DNA of 6,254 bases from Actinomycetota bacterium (GTDB taxonomy: Bacteria > Actinomycetota > Thermoleophilia > Gaiellales > Gaiellaceae). Position 1 is the stretch's first letter; the number at the start of each line of letters is the position of its first letter. Shown here in pieces: positions 6,177 through 6,254 of the stretch. The stretch is from contig VAXY01000039.1 of assembly GCA_005885085.1 (NCBI GenBank), positions 1-6,254 on the forward strand, written 5' to 3'. The position numbers and the translations under genes were made by a program. The notes below the pieces were generated by a model. That model made no database searches. It was not told the DNA's origin and saw only the letters and a list, made by a program, of their open reading frames with translations.

Positions 6177-6254
6177 TGGAGAAGAAGGCAACGTTCGGAG
6201 CCGGCTGCTTCTGGGGCGTCGAGGCGGCATTCAGGCAGATCGAGGGCGTGACGC
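6176..6254 (+). CDS. msrA: Peptide-methionine (S)-S-oxide reductase MsrA, 5' part only
   Basis: Reduces the S isomer of methionine sulfoxide, complementing MsrB. Only the first 26 codons are in the window. They include the diagnostic MsrA active-site motif ATFGAGCFWGVEAAF, with catalytic Cys11 in GCFWG, followed by the usual I-x-G-V-x stretch. The GTG start overlaps the TAG of msrB by one base and has a GGAGG ribosome site at good spacing. It runs off the right edge, so its length, resolving cysteines and any downstream partner cannot be judged. Confidence 0.93.
   Translation, partial: MEKKATFGAGCFWGVEAAFRQIEGVT

Overview
This is a high-GC bacterial window (GC-rich third codon positions, GTG and TTG starts, short intergenic gaps). 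It is mostly conserved metabolic and repair genes, with a small cluster of poorly characterised genes between them. The glycine dehydrogenase is split into two subunits (GcvPA/GcvPB), and the order is gcvT-gcvH-gcvPA-gcvPB. Together with high GC, this suggests a deep-branching actinobacterium such as Thermoleophilia, or another high-GC Gram-positive or Chloroflexota-like lineage. That placement is inference; no rRNA or marker gene is present to settle it.

Region 1 (36-4322, + strand) is a complete, tightly packed glycine cleavage operon. It encodes aminomethyltransferase (T), the lipoyl carrier (H) and both subunits of the PLP-dependent glycine decarboxylase (P). Gene junctions are 0 nt, 1 nt and a 4-nt ATGA overlap, so translation is very probably coupled. 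The L protein (dihydrolipoamide dehydrogenase) and the lipoate attachment genes are not in the window. P decarboxylates glycine and loads the aminomethyl group on lipoyl-H. T transfers the methylene to tetrahydrofolate and releases ammonia. L, encoded elsewhere, reoxidises H.

Region 2 (4328-5666) holds three little-known genes. On the minus strand, ending 5 nt from gcvPB, is a putative HExxH zinc metalloprotein. Divergent from it is a four-helix membrane protein that looks like an altered lipoprotein signal peptidase (LspA). Convergent with that gene is a 71-residue small membrane protein with a strong ribosome binding site.

Region 3 (5784-6254, + strand) is a methionine sulfoxide reductase pair: complete msrB, then the start of msrA, which overlaps the msrB stop by one base and runs off the window. 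Together they repair both stereoisomers of methionine sulfoxide.

No mobile element, CRISPR array, rRNA or tRNA was recognised. No stretch above 300 bases lacks a gene; the longest gap is the 117-nt divergent region 5667-5783. I see no convincing new multi-gene system. The best leads are the altered LspA-like protein, the orphan HExxH protein, and small inverted repeats at the gene borders of region 2.
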